From the NCBI GenBank assembly GCA_049515555.1, contig JBEKTY010000006.1, positions 33,022 through 97,021 on the forward strand: a stretch of DNA of 64,000 bases. The letters are read 5' to 3'. The notes under the pieces are model-generated. The model was not told the origin of the DNA. It did no database searches and worked only from the letters and a program-made list of their open reading frames with translations. Positions 39,502-46,373 of the stretch are shown piece after piece. A program made the translations under genes and the position numbers. The stretch is from JBEKTY01 sp049515555. Lineage in GTDB: Bacteria; Planctomycetota; Planctomycetia; Pirellulales; Thermoguttaceae. How positions within the stretch are numbered: the stretch's first letter is position 1; each line of letters opens with the position of its first letter.

Positions 39502-42500
39502 TCACTTGATCCGCACGATCTCTTCCCGCTCCACTTCGAGATCCTTGCCGAAGAGGCGGATCTTCGGCTCGCCGAAGCCGTGGTAGATCCGCACCTTGAG
39601 CGATTCGGCGATGGGGCGGCCGTCGAGGCTTCGCACCGTGAACAGGGCCGGCGAGCGGTAATCCACGCCGTTGTAGCGCAGTGCGCAGAAGGCGATGTAT
39701 CGCGGGCTCTTCACCAGGAAGCCGTAGGGCGGAATGCGGTTGTCGCCGATGCGGGCCGGCTTGTCGAACGTCACCGTGATCGACATCTCGCCGAAGCGGG
39801 TCCGCTGCAAGAGCCGGTCGGCGGACAGGAACTCGTGGTCCGACATGGGCGTATCGGCGGCGATCTGGTTCAGCGGGCTGAGGACTTCCCAGGCATTCTT
39901 GACGACCCGATCCGTCGCGCACAGGTCGCGGCCCCAGCCCTGCTCGCCGCGGGACCAGAGTTCGGTCGAGGCTTTGACCACGGCAGGGCGAAAGCGGACC
40001 GCCGGCCCCGTGGCGGCGATCGTTCCCACGTGGTAGCTGCGTTGCTCCTGGGCCAGGCGGGCCAGGGCGATCCGCTCGCCGTGATCGAGGAAACCCAAAC
40101 GGATCGCGGCCGGCTCGTCGAACCCCGCCGGCACCTCGACGCTGTACGGCCCGTCGTCGACGATCCCCACCGGCCAGCGCGAGGTGGGCGTGTGGGGGGC
40201 GTGATCGTTCTGGTACACGATCCGCTCCGGCCGCCCGGGGGCCTGCTGCGCAAAGTGCACGAACATCGTGTAATCGCCCGCCGCCGGCTGCTCGACGCTG
40301 AAGCGGTAGGTGATCTCGAACCTGCGCGGGCCCAACTCCTTGACCCGCGGCGGCAGGGGCATGATCCGCACCGCGCGGCTGCCCGGCCGGGTCCAATACA
40401 GGTGCTCGCCCAGCGCGAACACCGGCATTTGGGCCAGCAAGACGTGGTCGGCCATCTTCTTCTCGTCGCCCGGTCCGATGCGGTCGCCCTGGTGCGTCAT
40501 CAGTTGCACGCAATCGTTGTAGACCAGCGGGAACATGGGGATCACGCTGCCCGGCGGCGATTGGGTCTGGTGGCTGAGGAGGCCCTCGAAATAATCGACG
40601 CAGGGCACGGCCCATTCGCGGCCTTCCTCGCTGCCCAGCAGCCCGAAATACTGTTTGGCCAGGAGGCACAGCTTGGTCTTCCAGCGCAAATCGTCCAGCC
40701 GGGTAGTGGGGTGGGCGGGGTCTTGGCAGGTGGCCAGCCCGCAGGCCAGCACCGTATCAATGAAATAAATGCTCGGCTGGAACAGCTCGGCGATCTTGGG
40801 CAGATTGGTATCCTTCCGGGCGGCCAGTGCAACCTGCTCGGCGGCGCACACCTGCCAGGCCTGGCCGCCGTTCCAGTTACCGCCTTTTTTCGGCTCGCCG
40901 CGGGCGTCCTTGCTCAACCACTTCCGGTCGAAGGAGGCTGCGCCGGCGTACATGTCCAGGTAGTTGTCGTGCAGTCCGAACAGGTAGCCGCAGGCCTTGA
41001 CGCGCGCGGCGGCGGCGGCCAGGGCCGGGTTGCCGCCGCACTCCGGCGCCGCCGGCAGCACGTCGGGATGGCGGACGTCGTAGCCGCCGTTGATCCAGCC
41101 GGCCAGCACGACGAAAGCCCGGTCGATCTCGAGATCGCGCCGCCAATGCTCGGCCGCGCGGGCCGCCTCCTCGAACGTAAACGCCAGGTGGGTGTGCTCT
41201 TTTCCGTCCGGGCTGAACCGCGAGCCGGGCACCACCCGTGAGAACACGAAGGGCTTGAAATCGGCCGCGCCCGGCAGGCGTTCTACCGCCGGATACTGCC
41301 GGCGTTTCTCGGACCACGTCTGCCGCCAGCCCTTCGACTTGGCCACGCCGCGATAGGCCTGGGCGATATGCACGTAACCGCCCGGGCCGAGCGGATACAG
41401 CGTACAGGCGCCTTGCGGGGCGTCGATGGCCAGCGAGAGGCTCCGCATCCGCCGGCCCGGCACCTGCGGCAGGTCCGGCCAGGCGGTGTCGACCGTCAGC
41501 CGCGTGTCCACGTCGTCCCAGCTCACCAGCAGCGCCGAGCCCTGCTTCACCGCCCCGCACATGGCCATCGACAGGTCGTCGTAGGTGAGCCACGACTGGC
41601 CGGCGGGCAGGCCGGCAACGGCGGGCAGCTCGATGCCCAGCCGGTGCGGCACGTAGACTGCGCCGGCATCGTCCTCGGTCACGGCCAGGGCGTGGTCCAG
41701 CAGGCGGACGGCCGCCACCCGCCAGGGCCCGTCGTGTTGCGATTGGTAGGCCAGCCGCAGCCCGGCGGGGGCGGTCACCGGCTCGATCGAGAAGGTCACG
41801 GCCAAGCCGGCCGATTGGCCGTCGACGGTGGGCCGGGCCACCAGCCGCAGCCGGCCGGCGGCGGCCTCGACCTGCTCGAAGCGCTCGATCGGCCAGGCGA
41901 CCGTGCGGGTGGCGCTAGCCAGCACGATCTGGCCGAAGGCGGGCCGCGTGGGGTCCGAGGTCCACAGCACGCCGCCGGCCTTGTCCAAGAGCGACCACGC
42001 GCCGCCCGTGCGATCCAGGTCGAACTGCCAGGCGGCCGTCTCCAGCCGGACCCGTGCCGCGGGCGGAATGCGGGCCGCCAGGGCCCGCCGCCGCTGGGCG
42101 GCTTCCTCACGCGAAAGCGGCTTCGGGCCAAGGCTCGCCGCCGGCGGCGCCTGCCGGCTGACGCTGATCTGGCCCGCGCCGTAATCCAGCAACCGCCCCC
42201 CGCTGCCGCCGAAATCGTACAGACCCACGTGCAGGGCGTACGACCCCTCGGCCTGCTCGGCGGGGAAGCTCAACAGCCGTGGGCCATCGACCACGACCTG
42301 GCCCGGCGCCCACCGCGAGGTCGGCTCCGACGGTGCGTGATCGGCATTGATCATGATCTCGCGGCAGCCTTTTTCGGGCGTTTCGACGTGTACGAAGAGG
42401 TGGTAATCAGCCCGCGCGGGCCGGATCCCCGCGTTGCGGAAGCGGATCGTGAGGGCCACGGGCTCGCCGGGCCGCACGTCCCGGGCGCTGAGCTCGACCG

Positions 42501-42675
42501 CCACCAGCTCGGGCTTGAAGCCCGGGTCGAGGTCCGCGCCGGCGGCGGCCGGGACGCCGTGGGCGGCCAGCCCCCCAAGGAGCACCAGGGCCAGCATGGC
42601 CGCCGGTGCGAAAATTGGCCACCCGAGCAACTGCTTGCGGCATGGAAAGTAGCAGGCACACTCCGTGTGCCGCAT
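39502..42675 (-). CDS. Large secreted glycosidase-like protein (DUF5696-like)
   Basis: About 1057 residues. A signal-type segment (CRKQLLGWPIFAPAAMLALVLLGGLAAHG) and an N-terminal beta module (VAVELSARDVRPGEPVALTIRFRNAG, HLFVHVETPEKG) are followed by a large catalytic-like core (YQSQHDGPWRVAAVRLLDHAL; FVVLAGWINGGYDVRHPDVLPAAPECGGNPAL; YLFGLHDNYLDMYAGAASFDRKW; IYFIDTVLACGLATCQDPAHPTTRLDDLRWK; YFGLLGSEEGREWAVPCVDYFEGLL). This resembles DUF5696 or GH101-like proteins, whose TIM barrel has an Asp/Glu pair. A second beta module repeats the FVHF-x-x-Q-x-P theme. The start is uncertain: ATG 42675 lies in a palindrome and gives a basic n-region, while 42598 gives MLALVLLGG. The frame upstream of 42675 is not coding. 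Confidence 0.6.
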   Translation of the reverse strand: MRHTECACYFPCRKQLLGWPIFAPAAMLALVLLGGLAAHGVPAAAGADLDPGFKPELVAVELSARDVRPGEPVALTIRFRNAGIRPARADYHLFVHVETPEKGCREIMINADHAPSEPTSRWAPGQVVVDGPRLLSFPAEQAEGSYALHVGLYDFGGSGGRLLDYGAGQISVSRQAPPAASLGPKPLSREEAAQRRRALAARIPPAARVRLETAAWQFDLDRTGGAWSLLDKAGGVLWTSDPTRPAFGQIVLASATRTVAWPIERFEQVEAAAGRLRLVARPTVDGQSAGLAVTFSIEPVTAPAGLRLAYQSQHDGPWRVAAVRLLDHALAVTEDDAGAVYVPHRLGIELPAVAGLPAGQSWLTYDDLSMAMCGAVKQGSALLVSWDDVDTRLTVDTAWPDLPQVPGRRMRSLSLAIDAPQGACTLYPLGPGGYVHIAQAYRGVAKSKGWRQTWSEKRRQYPAVERLPGAADFKPFVFSRVVPGSRFSPDGKEHTHLAFTFEEAARAAEHWRRDLEIDRAFVVLAGWINGGYDVRHPDVLPAAPECGGNPALAAAAARVKACGYLFGLHDNYLDMYAGAASFDRKWLSKDARGEPKKGGNWNGGQAWQVCAAEQVALAARKDTNLPKIAELFQPSIYFIDTVLACGLATCQDPAHPTTRLDDLRWKTKLCLLAKQYFGLLGSEEGREWAVPCVDYFEGLLSHQTQSPPGSVIPMFPLVYNDCVQLMTHQGDRIGPGDEKKMADHVLLAQMPVFALGEHLYWTRPGSRAVRIMPLPPRVKELGPRRFEITYRFSVEQPAAGDYTMFVHFAQQAPGRPERIVYQNDHAPHTPTSRWPVGIVDDGPYSVEVPAGFDEPAAIRLGFLDHGERIALARLAQEQRSYHVGTIAATGPAVRFRPAVVKASTELWSRGEQGWGRDLCATDRVVKNAWEVLSPLNQIAADTPMSDHEFLSADRLLQRTRFGEMSITVTFDKPARIGDNRIPPYGFLVKSPRYIAFCALRYNGVDYRSPALFTVRSLDGRPIAESLKVRIYHGFGEPKIRLFGKDLEVEREEIVRIK

Positions 42676-42732
42676 GCTGAAGCGGAATAAGGCATGGCGG
42701 ACGGCACACGGAGTGTGCCTGCTACTTTCCAT
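42642..42732. repeat. Palindromic repeat family B, copy 2
   Basis: Arms atggaaagtagcaggcacac and gtgtgcctgctactttccat (about 90 bp in all) with an inner gtgtgccgcatgc.../...gcatggcggacggcacac pair. It covers the start region of the DUF5696-like gene and lies close to the PAC2 gene end. Confidence 0.85.
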
Positions 42733-42773
42733 ACCGTGAACGGCTGCGGTGCGGTTCGTTGCTGGGCGGAGCA

Positions 42774-43616
42774 TCACGCGTCGTCCGAGCCGAGTTTCAG
42801 CAGGTCGTTGTCGTATTCCTGTTCCATGCGGCGGACCTTCTCGGTCAGCTCCTTGTCGTTCTCGACGACGCTGGAGACCTGCAACTCCCATTCGGTGCTG
42901 GCCACCCGCAGGGTATCCAGCTTCAACGGCAGTTGCAGGATCTTCGCCAGGCGGCGGGTGACCGCCTCGATCGACAGCGGATTGGTGCCCTGCAAGTAGC
43001 CGGGGATCTCGGCCACCAGCGAAACCATTTGTAACCCGGCCGCGCGGGAGCGGGTCATCAGGTAACTGGTGAACGAGCCGGGACCCTCGTAGCCGCTGCG
43101 GCGAACGCCGTATTTCTCCATTTCCGGCACCAGCTCGGCGTCGGAGGAGGAGACGTACAGCCGTGGCTCGCGGGTGTGCGGCACCGCCCCGCCGAACGAA
43201 CCCACGAACAGGATCCGCTCGACGCCGCTCTTGCGGGCCAGCTCGAAAATGCACTGCCCGAACGTCCGCCACTGCAAGTTCGGCTCCTTCCCCACGAACA
43301 GGATCAGGTTGGCCGGCTCGTGGCAGTAGAACACGTTGCTGGGCATGGCGATCGACTTGACCACGCCCTCCTCGACCTCGACGAAGGGGCGGAACAAGGC
43401 CGTAACTTCCATCGGGCCCGGAAAGTTGTAAATGTAAAACGGCTCCGGGTCGATCTCGGCCATCGGCCGGGCCTCCAGCAAGTGCACCAGGCGCTCGACC
43501 GTGCCCGTCGATACGTTGCCGCCGTCCATCCAGCCGGTGAAGGAGAGCACCAGCGTGGCGTGCTGGAGCTGCGGGCAGTGGCGAATCTGAAGAATGTCCG
43601 TTTGGCCGTTTAACAT
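42774..43616 (-). CDS. PAC2 family protein
   Basis: A 280-residue protein starting MLNGQTDILQIRHCPQLQHATLVLSFTGWMDGGNVSTGTVERLV, a typical PAC2 opening (after strand 1, G-W-M-D-G-G). Further motifs are IYNFPGPMEVTALFRPF, LILFVGKEPNLQWRTFGQCIFELA, RILFVGSFGGAVPHTREP, and the C-terminal GYEGPGSFTSYLMTRSRAAGL and AEIPGYLQGTNPLSIEAVTRRLAKIL. PAC2-like bacterial proteins are of unclear function, with the fold of proteasome-assembly chaperones. The 52 upstream codons read a family A palindrome and were excluded. It ends 98 bp before the DUF5696-like start on the same strand. Confidence 0.88.
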   Translation of the reverse strand: MLNGQTDILQIRHCPQLQHATLVLSFTGWMDGGNVSTGTVERLVHLLEARPMAEIDPEPFYIYNFPGPMEVTALFRPFVEVEEGVVKSIAMPSNVFYCHEPANLILFVGKEPNLQWRTFGQCIFELARKSGVERILFVGSFGGAVPHTREPRLYVSSSDAELVPEMEKYGVRRSGYEGPGSFTSYLMTRSRAAGLQMVSLVAEIPGYLQGTNPLSIEAVTRRLAKILQLPLKLDTLRVASTEWELQVSSVVENDKELTEKVRRMEQEYDNDLLKLGSDDA

Positions 43617-43672
43617 ATCCCTATTGTAGCCAGCGGCCGGCGGGGGTCCAGGAGGCCTTTGGGGCACGTCTT

Positions 43673-43737
<65 letters not shown>

Positions 43738-43855
43738 AATCCCGGCGTGGGGATTGCCTGGCCCGATATCATGCATTAGCATAAAGGGGGTTTTTCGCCA
43801 CCCGGAAGTTCCGACGCACCGCCGCCCCAGGTCCATCATTCGCGGAGTGATTGCC

Positions 43856-45463
43856 ATGCTCGAACAGATCGATCTCGACCAGTCGCTTTCAAAGGAGGAT
43901 TACGAGGAGGTTTTTCCCGGGCTGGAGATCGAGTTGGGCCAATGCCAGCGCGAGGCCCGGGCGGCCGCGCTCCCGGTGATCGTCCTCTTCGAGGGCTGGG
44001 ACGCCGCCGGCAAGGGCACGCTCATCAACCGCTTCAGCCAGGCCATCGATCCGCGGGGGTTCAAGGTGCATGCCCTGGCTCCGCCCACCGAGGCCGCACG
44101 GCTGCGGCCGTGGATGTGGCGGTTCTGGACCGATCTGCCCGCCGCCGGCCAATGGGCCATCTTCGACCGCTCCTGGTATGGCCGGGTGCTGGCCGACCGC
44201 GTCGAGGGCGAGGTTTCACACGAGCAGTGCTGCCAGGCATACCAAGACATCCGGCAATTCGAGCAGGGGCTTAGCGACTCGGGCGCGGTGCTGGTGAAGT
44301 TCTGGCTGCACATCAGCAAGCGCGAGCAGAAGCGGCGTTTCCGGCGGCTCCGCGCGAGTCGGGCCACCGCGTGGCGGGTGGGCAAGCCCGAACGCCGCCA
44401 GCATCGCCAATACGACGAGTGGGTCCAGGCCATCGAGGAAATGCTGGCCCCCACGAGCACCGGGCCGGCGCCCTGGACGATCGTCGCGGCCAGTCAGGCC
44501 CGGCTGGCGCGGGTTGCCGTATTCCGGGCGGTGGTCGAGGCGGTGCGGGCCGAGTTGGCCCGTCGCAAGCCGCCCTCACCCCCGGCCCCTCTCCCAATCG
44601 TGCCGCAACGGCACGCGGGCGAGGGGAGCGAAGGCGCCCCGGCCCCTGGAGCGCAGGCGGGTGAACCGAGCGACGGGCCCTCACCCCCAGCCCCTCTCCC
44701 AAAGGGCGAGGGGAGTGAAAGCGCCCCGGCCGCACCGCGGGCAGCCATCCTCGCGCGCGTCGACCTGAGCCTGTCGCTGGATCGGGCCCAGTACGAGCAG
44801 CAGCTAGGCGAGCTGCAGAAGCGGCTCTTCAAGGCGGAACACGAGCTGTACACGGCCCGGGTGCCGGCCGTTATCGCCTACGAGGGCTGGGATGCGGGCG
44901 GCAAGGGCGGCAACATCAAGCGGCTGACCCGCGGCCTGGACCCGCGGGGCTACGAGGTCGTGCCCATCGCCGCGCCCACGGCCGAGGAGAAGGCCCGGCC
45001 CTATCTCTGGCGGTTCTGGCGGGAGATTCCCAAGGCCGGCCACATTACCATCTTCGATCGCACCTGGTACGGCCGGGTGCTGGTCGAGCGGGTCGAGGGC
45101 TTCGCCACCGAGGCCGAGTGGCGGCGGGCCTACGACGAGATCAACGCCTTCGAGCGGCAGTTGCTCGATTTCGGCACGGTGCTGGTGAAGTTCTGGCTGG
45201 AGATCGACGCCCAGGAGCAGCTTCGCCGCTTCCAGGAGCGGGAAGCGATGCCGTTTAAGCGGTGGAAGATCACCGCCGAAGACTGGCGGAACCGGGAGAA
45301 ACGCAAGTTCTACGAGCCGGCGGTGGCCGAGATGCTCGAGCGCACCAGCACGCCCGCCGCCCCCTGGACGATCCTCGAGGCCAATTGCAAGCTGTATGCG
45401 CGGATCAAGGCCCTGCGGACCGTGGCCGAGGCCCTCGAGGCGGCGGTGAAGCGGCGTACGTAG
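43856..45463 (+). CDS. Tandem polyphosphate kinase 2 (polyphosphate:AMP phosphotransferase type)
   Basis: A 535-residue protein with two PPK2 domains. Domain 1 has Walker A EGWDAAGKG (46-54) and the lid/Walker B FDRSWYGR (103-110). Domain 2 has EGWDAGGKG (near 342-350) and FDRTWYGR. Each is followed by the VLVKFWLxI strand and PWTIV/PWTIL end. Two-domain enzymes of this class typically make ADP from AMP and polyphosphate. The residues just after Walker A differ between domains (TLINRF, GNIKRL), as expected when only one is active. The linker (about 240-286) is read from a CCCTCACCCCCAGCCCCTCTCCC-type repeat. Start MLEQIDLDQSLSKEDYEEV. The gene is divergent from PAC2. Confidence 0.92.
   Translation: MLEQIDLDQSLSKEDYEEVFPGLEIELGQCQREARAAALPVIVLFEGWDAAGKGTLINRFSQAIDPRGFKVHALAPPTEAARLRPWMWRFWTDLPAAGQWAIFDRSWYGRVLADRVEGEVSHEQCCQAYQDIRQFEQGLSDSGAVLVKFWLHISKREQKRRFRRLRASRATAWRVGKPERRQHRQYDEWVQAIEEMLAPTSTGPAPWTIVAASQARLARVAVFRAVVEAVRAELARRKPPSPPAPLPIVPQRHAGEGSEGAPAPGAQAGEPSDGPSPPAPLPKGEGSESAPAAPRAAILARVDLSLSLDRAQYEQQLGELQKRLFKAEHELYTARVPAVIAYEGWDAGGKGGNIKRLTRGLDPRGYEVVPIAAPTAEEKARPYLWRFWREIPKAGHITIFDRTWYGRVLVERVEGFATEAEWRRAYDEINAFERQLLDFGTVLVKFWLEIDAQEQLRRFQEREAMPFKRWKITAEDWRNREKRKFYEPAVAEMLERTSTPAAPWTILEANCKLYARIKALRTVAEALEAAVKRRT
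44572..44713. repeat. CCCTCACCCCCGGCCCCTCTCCC palindromic repeats inside the PPK2 gene
   Basis: Two copies of a ccctcacccc(c)(a/g)gcccctctccca unit (44572-44602, 44679-44702), each followed by a gcgaggggagcgaa or ggcgaggggagtgaa reverse arm. They are read in frame as a Pro/Glu/Gly-rich linker. The same unit occurs between genes at 46251-46290 and 63624-63690. Confidence 0.85.
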
Positions 45464-45513
45464 CCCTCTCGCTCCGCGAGAGGGGTTGCATCTCGCGGAG
45501 CGAGATGAGTACA
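45463..45513. repeat. CTCTCGCTCCGCGAGAG hairpins
   Basis: ccctctcgctccgcgagagg and atctcgcggagcgagat follow the PPK2 stop codon. Same family as 26117-26268 and 61453-61532. Confidence 0.85.
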
Positions 45514-45639
45514 TAGGGCGCCTTCTAAGCGGCTTCGGCTGCGGCGCGAGACAAACTTCGCCATGGGCTTCGCCCGGTTCGGCGGATGTCGTCCGCTTTC
45601 CGTCGAGGAGGAGCTCCTTGGCTTATGGGCATGATGCCG

Positions 45640-45771
45640 CTTGCCGAATTCGCCGTATTCATTGAGAACCGCGATGTCGTTCTCTTGGGCGTACTGCCTG
45701 TTGCCCTTGACCTGTTCTTTCGTCTCTTGGACGTTGGTTGAAACCCGATGATATGAAAAAACCGTCGTCAT
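45640..45771 (-). pseudogene. Serine-recombinase-like N-terminal fragment
   Basis: About 44 residues (MTTVFSYHRVSTNVQETKEQ...YAQENDIAVLNEYGE) resemble the start of the serine recombinase (resolvase) catalytic domain, where Y-x-R-V-S-T contains the catalytic Ser. After GEF the similarity ends. It is in the same open frame as the IS110 fragment before it, so the two remnants are joined as a chimera. Non-functional by length. Confidence 0.4.
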
Positions 45772-45777
45772 CCTCGA

Positions 45778-45993
45778 TAGCCGGCGCAGCCCGAACCCCA
45801 TGGGACCGGCCTCATAGCAGACCTTCAAGACCTCGCCGCTTTTGACAAGCATTTTCAAAGTCTTCAGCAAACGCGCCACGTCGTAGGGAATCGCCAGCCA
45901 CTTCTCCGCTGGCTTCCGCCCCCCGCGGGCTACGGCGATTGTGATCGAATCCTTGTGTACATCCATCCCGACGTAAACTACACTCTTAATCAT
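45778..45993 (-). pseudogene. IS110-family transposase, N-terminal fragment
   Basis: 72 residues from MIKSVVYVGMDVHKDSITIAVA to VCYEAGPMGFGLRRL match the DEDD RuvC-like start of IS110 transposases: first Asp in VGMDVHKDS and Glu in YEAGP(C/M)G. The second half of the transposase (with the Ser motif domain) is absent. The frame continues into a recombinase-like fragment. A palindrome at 46025-46052 lies upstream and may be the former element end. Confidence 0.7.
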
Positions 45994-46024
45994 TGGACCA
46001 GTCCTCCCGTATGTGGCTCTGTCG

Positions 46025-46052
46025 TAAAGGGTTGGCAACCGACAACCCTTTA
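46025..46052. repeat. TAAAGGGTTG..CAACCCTTTA hairpin upstream of IS110 fragment
   Basis: Perfect 10-bp arms with an 8-base loop, just ahead of the transposase fragment. It may be a regulatory or terminal structure of the degraded element. Confidence 0.55.
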
Positions 46053-46250
46053 GGATAATCCACGCTCTACGCGAGCGACTGGTCCAACCATTTTGTCTAC
46101 CGCGAGAGTGAAGGCGCGCTACGCCGAACTTGCCGGCACAGTGACGGTGTGGTAGAGTGCCGGGGTTGAGTGTGGTTCGACCGGCCCGGCAGATGTCGGC
46201 TGGAGTAGGCGGTTGTCCAAGAATAGATCTGGAGTTTGACGGGCAACCCG

Positions 46251-46290
46251 CCCTCACCCCCAGCCCCTCTCCCAAAGGGAGAGGGGAGTA
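46251..46290. repeat. CCCTCACCCCCAGCCCCTCTCCC palindrome
   Basis: ccctcacccccagcccctctcccaaagggagagggg lies ahead of the HzsA-related gene. Same unit as in the PPK2 linker and at 63624-63690. Confidence 0.85.
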
Positions 46291-46373
46291 ACATAAGACT
46301 GAGCGCCGGCACGGCGTAGTCGATGACAAAGAAGAGTTCTCACATTTCGCCCCCTCACGCCGCGGGTGTTTTC

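Noticed and set aside
42676..43272. N-terminal 199 codons of the long frame ending at 39502
   Set aside because: They overlap the PAC2 gene in another frame and the family B palindrome; PAC2 has far better family support.
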